Source: Flavobacterium sp. 245
GTDB taxonomy: Bacteria; Bacteroidota; Bacteroidia; Flavobacteriales; Flavobacteriaceae
Assembly (NCBI RefSeq): GCF_004362055.1
Contig: NZ_SNXB01000002.1
Coordinates: forward strand, 372,001-436,000
Length of the DNA: 64,000 nt
Direction: 5' to 3'
Part shown: one piece after another, positions 18,469 through 27,600 of the stretch
How the letters are laid out: each line of letters begins with the position of its first letter
Numbering within the stretch: the first letter of the stretch is position 1
Program-made: the position numbers and the translations under genes
Notes under the pieces: generated by a model
What the model saw: only the letters and a program-made list of their open reading frames with translations
The model's database searches: none
What the model was told of the DNA's origin: nothing

Positions 18469-18490
18469 GTTTCATTTTATAATTTGAAAC
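18469..18490. promoter_or_regulatory. 22-bp palindromic operator candidate, site A (adhesin)
   Basis: GTTTCA-N10-TGAAAC, 9 of 11 base pairs symmetric. The same 22 bases occur in reverse complement at 46389-46410, with one-base-different versions at 45673-45694 and 40544-40565. It lies 33 bases before the TAAATTTG box of the adhesin promoter candidate. Confidence 0.6.
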
Positions 18491-18522
18491 ATTAAAAAAA
18501 GGCTTTACACCTTTACTTTTTA

Positions 18523-18530
18523 TAAATTTG
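18523..18530 (+). promoter_or_regulatory. candidate -7 promoter box of the adhesin operon
   Basis: TAAATTTG fits the Bacteroidota -7 consensus TAnnTTTG. No TTG is found at the right spacing upstream, consistent with activator dependence. About 130 bases of leader would precede the ATG at 18660. Confidence 0.5.
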
Positions 18531-18659
18531 ATAACCTCCCCTGCAATTCATTCGCAACCTGCAAATCACTCATAAAGTTATTGTTAATTCACACAATGTA
18601 ATTATTAATTTAAGGTAGCTGTAAAATCATTACTGCAGCCTTTAAAATTCTGATTGCTT

Positions 18660-21600
18660 ATGCCACATTTTTACTTTTATTCTGCGTTTACTACTTTTTC
18701 TAAAAAACTGTATCTAGCAATTATTTTAATTATTTTAAGTACTATAAGCTTAAACGCCCAAAACTGTACTGTTAATGCAGGAGTTCTAAACACTACTATT
18801 TGCGAGACAGATGCTTTAGTTTTGGAGGGAAATTCGCCTAGTCCTATTATTGGTACTGTTTTATGGACTCAGATATCTGGACCTGCAGTTGTGATTAATA
18901 CTCCCAACAGTCCTACCACAACTATATCAGGATATACTGGAGGAAATACATATATTTTTAGATACAGTGCAACATGTGGCGATGGAATTTTGTCCTATCA
19001 GGATAAAGTTGTCAATGTAAAACCAATAACTCAGGCAAATGCAGGAGGCAATATTGCAAGCTGTCCTAGCAATAATGGTACATTAGCAATTATTGGGAAC
19101 ACTCCTCAAAATACTGGAGAAACTGGTTATTGGGAAATAGTTGGAGCAAATAATGCCGGAGTGATAATTAATTTTCCAAATTTAGCTACCTCAACAATAA
19201 CTTTACCAGATACAAGCTGTGGTGTTACAACATTGCAGTGGGTTATTGAAGGTCCTGAATTTGCACCAGGACAACGCTGTCGAACAACCTCTCAGATTAC
19301 AGTTACCAACTATGGCGGTGTAAAACCTGTTTCTGCTGGTCCAGATCAAACTTTAAGTAATTGTTATACCACCACTCAATCTACTGACCTCAGCGCTACT
19401 TATGGTGGATGTGGACTTAATGGACAAAGTGGTCAATGGACATTTGTTTCAGGACCAAATACTCCAACTATAGCCAATCCAAATTCTAATAACACTGGTA
19501 TTTCAAATCTAACAGAAGGGACCTATACTTTTAGATGGACCGTAACCGGATCTTGTGCATCTGGCAATGATTTGGTAGTAATTACTGTACCTCCGGCAAC
19601 TCAAGACGTAACGCAACTATCTGGAGGAGACGAAAATATTTTCTTTTGTGACAATACGATAAATCAGGTAACTCTTGTTGCACAAACACCATTGTATGCA
19701 GGTGAAACTGTTCAGTGGAGCGTAGTCTCAGGCGGCCCTCCAAATGCTATAATTGCATCACCTACAAATCCAACCACATTAGTAACTAATATTTCTGAAG
19801 CAGGTAGCCCGTATCGCTTTCGTTATACGTTAACTAATACCAATACTGGCTGTATTTTTACGAAAGATTATATTGTTCAGTATAATGGTCCTACACGTAC
19901 GATTGTAGCAAATAATGGCGATGATATTGTAGGAAGCTGTAATGCGACTGTATTTACTATTCCGTTGGCTGTTACAGGAACAGGATCTAATCAATACCGA
20001 ATTGTTAGTGGGCCAGTCCTCTCGCCATTAGGACCATTTCCGACCGCTTTACAAGATACCGGAAATTCTCTGACTTTAACGCTTACGGCTCCAGGTGATT
20101 ATACAGTAGAATTTATAAGAAAACAAACCGGTGCATTAACTGTACAATGCGACTATGGTTTTGATACCATTAATGTATTGGTTTCTGGCGAACCTACACC
20201 TTCTAATGCCGGAACGGATGTTAGTTTACCCTGCGGTGATACTGCTACCATACTTTCTGGCGTCAGCACTGATGACGGTCTACATTTTTGGAGTCAGCTC
20301 AGCGGTCCTAATATAGCGGTTATTGATGATAATTTTGCTGTTAACACACAAATAAGCGGTCTTGTTTCTGGAACGTACGTTTTTCAATATATCACAAAAG
20401 GGGGCGGCGCAACGTGTGGATTTTCAGTATCGACAGTCAACGTTTATGTGTCAGACAGTACCATTGACAATGTTAATGCCGGACAAGATCAAGTGATATG
20501 TACAAATTCACAAGTACCACTTGCCGCAGATCAGCCAGATGATGGCGAAATTGGAACTTGGAGTCAAGTTTCGGGACCGAATACTATCATGTTTTCAAAT
20601 GTCAATGATCCTAATGCGATTGCCACTGGTTTTTTAACTCCAAGTTCAACATATGAATTACAATGGACCGTTTCCTATTTACATCCTGGCCCGTCATGTG
20701 GTTCGGCAATTTCAGATAATGTAATCATAGCTACAAGTGAACTTCTAGCTCCAACACCATCAGACGCAGGACCAGATGCTTGTTATAGCTCTGGAACAAC
20801 AACTTTTAATCTTAGCGCTAATTCAACAACACCAATAGAATATGGTACCTGGACAGTACGACCAGTAGCCGGAGTTGTTATTGCCAATGAAAATGATCCA
20901 AATACTGCAGTAACAGTTCCTGGAAACGGAACTTATGTATTTACGTGGACAATTGTAGCCAGACTTAGAACTTGTCTTCCTAGTGAGAGCAGTGTATCCG
21001 TAACTGTAGCAGAGACGCCGCCGACAGCAAATGCCGGTCCAGATCAGGAAATTTGTGGTAACACTATAATAATGGCAGCAACGCAAAGTGGAGGATCAAT
21101 TGGTACATGGAGCAGAATTTCTGGTATCGGAAATTATACGGTTAGTGATTTACATGACCCTAATGCTGTTTTTACGTTTGATTATAGTGGTTACTATATT
21201 TTCAGATGGACAGTAGATGCTAGTATTTGCGGTCAGGCATTTGATGACATCAACCTTACTGTTGGAATTCCCCCAAAGCAAGCATTGGCTGGTCCAGATC
21301 AAAATATATGCAATAACAGTTCTGTGACAATGGCCGGAAGTACTTACGATAGCTTTTTTGAGCTGGGACAATGGTCTGTACTAACAGGCGCTCCAAATCA
21401 GCCTACCATTGTTAATCCTTCAAACCCAAATACTGTAATTAATGGTTTGATTGCTGGTACTTATACTTTTAGATGGACTGTAACCGCAAAAAGTATTTTT
21501 TTATGTCCAGGTTCTTATGATGATATGATCGTTATTGTAGACCCGGCAGCTGATGCCGGACCTGACCAAACCTTTTGTGATGTTACCAGCGTGCAACTTA

Positions 21601-24600
21601 AAGCAAGCGAAAACTCAAGAGGAACATGGACACTTACAAGTACAACCGGAAATACAAGTGATGTTGTAATAACACAATCTCCTTCTGATAGTTATTTAGC
21701 AAATGCAACTGTCGTTCCGGGAAATGAATATGTTTTTACATTTACAACCTTTTCTTACTCATTTCCTGATGGAAGTTCTTGTGCAGGAACATCAGATTCT
21801 GTAAACATTACTATTTACAGCGGTGCAAGCATTGATCCAAATGCTGGGCCCGATCAAACTTTATGTATTAATGATGTTGCAGGAGAGACAACCATGAGCG
21901 GGAACATTCCGCCTGCTGATGTTGACACAGCTGAATGGCGTTTTGTTTATCAGCCAGCAGGAAGTATTGCTGTTATTGAAACTCCCTCGGCACCGTTAAC
22001 AAGAGTTCTAAATCTAACCGTTCCTGGACTTTACATTCTGGAATGGGTATTTGAAAGTAATAACTGCCGCTCACTATCTGACATTGTCCGAATTGAAATG
22101 AATGCACCGCCAAGCACTGCAGATGCAGGTCCTGACGATACTGTTGCTTGTCAAACCAGTTATAAAACTGCTGCTGTCCCACCGGCAGTTGGTATCGGGA
22201 CATGGACCATTACATCTCAGCCCCCTACTTCAAATGCTGTTATTGACAATCCTAACAGTCCGGTTACTACATTGTCAAATGTAATACTTGGTACTTACAT
22301 CTTAACTTGGACAGTTACAAATGGACCTCATACTAGTCCCTCTTTATGTCAGCCGTCATCAGATACAGTTACAATAACCTTTAATGATACTCCGCCATCT
22401 ATTGCCAATGCAGGACCTGATCAGGAATATTGCGATGTAGACAGTTTTAACTTAAATGCCGTACCAGTTACATCAGGTATAGGAACATGGACTCAGGTTT
22501 CTGGCCCTTCTTCTAACATTGGTTCTGTAAATAGTCCAACCTCTTTAATATTTGGAATTAGTAACCCTGGAACATATGAATATCGTTGGACTACTACTAC
22601 ATTAAACAATAATGGATGTACTTCCGCAGATACTGTTATCATAACAATATATGACACTCCATCAACAGCTGATGCAGGACCAAATCAAATTGTTCCTCAA
22701 TTTACACCTATTAATCTAAATGCAGTTGCACCAACTGTTGGTACTGGATCTTGGACGCAAACTGGAGGACCAAGTATAATAGGATTCACAGATCCAACAA
22801 GTCCAACTTCAGCCGTTACCGGAACTCTTCCGGGGATCTATACCCTACAATGGAATGTTACTAATGGAAATTGTACGGTATCAAGTGATACCATGAATCT
22901 TACCATATTGGCAGTCGCAGATCTAGAATTAACTAAAACAGTAACGCCTACAACAGGAAGCATTGGTGATGTTGTAACTTTCAATATAAACGTCTTTAAC
23001 AATAATAATGCGCAAGGAGGCACTGTTACAGCAACCAATGTAGCTATACGTGATTATATTCCGTCAGGATTTATAATTGTTCCAGGATCTGTAAACTTGG
23101 CTGGACAATATAATGTTGGAGATAATACTGTTACCTGGACTGGTCTAACAATTCCGAGTGGTAATATTTTGAATTTAACTTTTCAAGCTACAATTTTATC
23201 TACTGGATCATATGTAAACAGTGCAGAAGTTATCGCTTCAGATCAATTTGATCCTGATAGTACACCAAATAATGGTGTTTCAACTGAAGATGATCAGGAT
23301 AGTGCTACTGTAATTCTGGATGTAGCCGACTTATCACTTCAAAAAACAGTTTCCCCTACTTCAGTTAGCATTAATGATAATGTAATTTTCACCATTAGAA
23401 TTACTAATAGTGGTCCAAATAACGCAACAGGAATAAGGGTTTCAGATCATTTGCCACCTGGATATACTTATGTAAGCGACAACGGAGCAGGAAAATACAA
23501 TAATACTACAGGTATCTGGAATGTTGGTAATCTAAACAACGGAAACTCTCTTGCTTTACAAATTACTGCAAAGGTTAATGTGGTAGCTGCTTTATCAAAT
23601 TATGTAAATACCGCCGAAATACAAACGGCAAAACAAAAAGATCCCGACAGTACACCAGGTAACGGATTACCGGAAGATGATATCGCAAGTGCCAACATAA
23701 CCTTAAAAACGGCTGATTTAGAACTGACTAAAGCCGTTACTCCAACAAGCGGAGCAGCAGGAGATCAGGTAGAATTTACGCTCACCGTCCTGAACAACGG
23801 TCTAGGAAATGCAACCGGAGTTAGTGTACAAGATGTTATTCCTGAAGGATTTACGTTAATTCCTGGTTCGGTATCAAATAACGGGCTTTATAATGTTGCA
23901 ACTGCAACTATTACCTGGCAAAATTTAGCCATATCGAATGCATCAACTGTAAATTTAACATTTAGAGCAATTGTAAATCCATTAGGTAATTATCTTAATA
24001 TTGCACAAATAACGGCAAGTGACCTTGCTGATCCGGATAGTACACCAAATAATGACGATGGAGATCAGAGCGAAGATGATGAAGATAACGCGCCATTTAC
24101 TTTTATTGGCCCAACAGCGGACTTATCCCTTATTAAGCGTGTTGTTACCGGGAACACAAGTGCGGTAATTGGAAGTCAAATTTCCTTTGAGCTTATTATT
24201 ACGAATAATGGGCCAAATACTACAACAGGTGTACTTGTTAAAGATCTCATACCTTCAGGTTATGAATTTGTAAATTACAGCTCATCAGCAGGTCTTTATG
24301 AAAATACTTTTGGAATATGGAATGTCGGCAGTATTGCCTCAGGAGTCTCAGAATCTCTTATTCTTGATGTAAAAGTCCTTCCAACAGGTGATTATTTGAA
24401 TACAACCCAAGTAACTGCAAGTGATCTGACTGACCCTGATAGTGCACCTAATAATGACGATGGTGATCAAAGTGAAGATGATGAAGCCAATGCTGTAATC
24501 ACACCAATACAACCTTCTGCAGATTTATCGCTAACAAAAACAGTCAGCAACCCTACACCATTGGTAGGATCGTTTGTCACATTTCAAATTATAACCACAA

Positions 24601-27600
24601 ATAATGGCCCTCAAGACGCGGCAAATGTTACGGTTACAGATTTACTTCCTTCCGGATATACCTTTAGCAATTTTAATGCAACAAGTGGAACTTATGACAG
24701 CTCAACCGGCATTTGGTCATTGGATATCCTGAAAAATACGGAATCTGAAACTTTACAGATAACAGGCATCGTAAACCCTACAGGAGATTATACTAATATT
24801 GCCGAAGTAACAAGCAGTGATATAACTGATCCTGATTCTACACCAAATAATGGTGTTACAACTGAAGATGATTACGGTTCTGCAACAACTACTCCAATTC
24901 CGCAATCTTCTGACTTATCCTTGACCAAAACTGTAAGCGATGCAACTCCTTTAGTAGGTTCTCAGGTTACTTTTGAAGTCGTAGTAACTAATAGTGGACC
25001 GCAGGATAATACTGGTGTTCAAGTGACCGATTTGCTTCCATCAGGATATACCTATGCAGGTTTTACTGTTTCAACTGGAACTTATAATCCTACAACTGGA
25101 TTATGGATCGTTGGAAACTTAGTTAATGGAGATGCAGAAACACTGCAGATAAGAGCAACCGTCAACGCAACAGGAACTTATCTAAATACTGCTGAAGTAG
25201 CAGCAAGCAATCTTCCTGATCCGGATTCAACTCCAAACAATGCTTCAACAGCAGAAGACGACTATGCAGAAATTGCAACCACTCCTGTTCTACAATCAGC
25301 CGATCTATCCCTTACTAAAACAGTAAGCAATGCAGCGCCTTTAGTAGGTTCGCAAGTAACTTTTAGTGTTCAGCTAAGCAATGCCGGACCTCAGGATACA
25401 AACGGTGTAACTGTAACAGATTCATTGCCTTCTGGATACACATATGTTTCATACACAGCAACGGCTGGAAGCTATAATTCAGCTACTGGTTTATGGACTG
25501 TGGGAAGTGTATTAAATGGTGCTTCGCATACTTTGCAGATAACAGCAACGGTTAACGCAACAGGAACTTACCTGAATACTGTCGAAGTAACAGCAAGTGA
25601 TCTTCCTGATCCGGATTCAACTCCGAATAATGCTTCAACAACAGAGGACGACTATGCAGAAATTGCAACCACTCCTATTCCTCAATCAGCTGATTTATCA
25701 ATTACTAAAACAGTAAGCAATGCAGCGCCAGTAGTAGGTTCGCAAGTAACTTTTAGTGTTCAGCTAAGCAATGCCGGACCTCAGGATACAAACGGTGTAG
25801 CTGTAACAGATTTGCTACCTTCCGGATATACATATGTTTCGTACACAGCAACGGCTGGAAGCTATAATTCAGCTACTGGTTTATGGACTGTGGGAAGTGT
25901 ATTAAATGGTGCTTCGAATACTTTGCAGATAACAGCAACAGTAAACGCAACGGGAACGTATCTAAATACTGCCGAAGTAACAGCAAGTGATCTTCCTGAT
26001 CCAGATTCAACTCCAAATAACGCTTCAACATCAGAAGATGATTATGCGACAGCAACAATTACTCCGACATCACAAGCTTCTGATTTATCGCTGACTAAAA
26101 CGGTAAACAATACAACACCTTTAGTGGGGGCACAAGTCACTTTTGAAATTGTAGTGACTAATAACGGTCCGCAGGATAATACGGGCGTTCAGGTTACAGA
26201 TTTAATTCCATCAGGCTATACTTTCAGCAGTTTCACTAATTCAACAGGAACTTATAATCCTGCAACAGGAATATGGAGCGTTGGCAATTTGCCATTAGGT
26301 CAATCAGAAACTTTACAAGTAATTGCAATTATTAATGACGCGGGAATTTATACTAATATTGCCGAAGTAACTGCTGCAGCTCTTCCCGATCCTGATTCAA
26401 CACCAAATAATGGGATTGATACAGAAGATGATTATGCAAGTGCAACCGTTACACCTGTAAGACTTACTTTTGATTCTGATTTATCATTAACGAAAACGGT
26501 TAATAATACTACACCACTAGTAGGTTCACAGGTTACTTTTGAAGTAGTAGTCACAAATAATGGTTCGCTTGACAACACTGGGGTTGAAGTAACCGATTTA
26601 CTTCCTTCTGGTTATACTTTTAATGCCTATACGATATCATCCGGAACATATAATCCAACCACTGGATTGTGGATTATTGGCAATATTATTAATGGAAAAT
26701 CAGAAACACTACAAATAACAGCAACAGTAAACCCAACTGGGAATTATACCAATAGTGCCGAAGTAACTGCCGCAGATGAAGATGATTTTGACTCTGATCC
26801 AAATAATGGCCCAAATACAGAAGATGATTATGCAGAGGCTTCAACTACACCGATAGGTCTTTCTTCTGATTTATCGCTGACTAAAACGGTAAACAATGCG
26901 ACACCTTTAGTGGGATCACAAGTTACTTTTGAAGTAATCGTAACCAATAACGGTCCACAGGATAATAGGGGGGTTCAGATAACTGATTTGCTTCCGACAG
27001 GATACACTTATAATGGATCCACGGTTTCAGCAGGAAGTTATAACCCAACAACAGGATTATGGACGGTAGGAAACCTTAATAATGGACAATCTGAAACATT
27101 ACATATTACCGCAACTGTTAATCTTACTGGTGATTATCTTAATATTGCAGAAGTTTCAGCCGCAAATCTTACTGATCCGGATTCGACTCCAAACAACGGA
27201 GTTTCAACAGAAGATGATTATGCAAGCGTGGCAACAATACCTATTACACAAGCTTCTAATTTATCTTTGACTAAAACAGTCAATAATGCTACTCCGCTAA
27301 TAGGTTCAGCTGTTACTTTTGAAGTAATTATAACAAATAACGGTCCTCAAAATACGGCAGGTGTTGAAGTAACTGATCTATTACCTTCGGGATATACATT
27401 TACCAGCTATACTGCCACTAAAGGAACTTATAATAGAACTACCGGAAAATGGACTATTGGTTCTCTAATTAATGGTGATTCGCAAACTTTACAAATTACC
27501 GCAAATGTAAATTCGGCCGGCAATTATAGTAATATTGCTGAAGTTACAGCAAGTGCGCTGCCGGATCCAAATTCAACACCAAATAACGGAAATACAACCG

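Larger units (their letters stand above)
18166..18653. other. intergenic regulatory region upstream of the giant adhesin
   Basis: 488 bases without a gene. It contains three palindromes: TGAAAC-N5-GTTTCA at 18386-18402, TTGCAAC-N10-GTTGCAA around 18433-18456, and GTTTCA-N10-TGAAAC at 18469-18490. Just after them is a TAAATTTG box at 18523-18530. It also divides the divergent ABC exporter operon from the adhesin. Confidence 0.6.
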
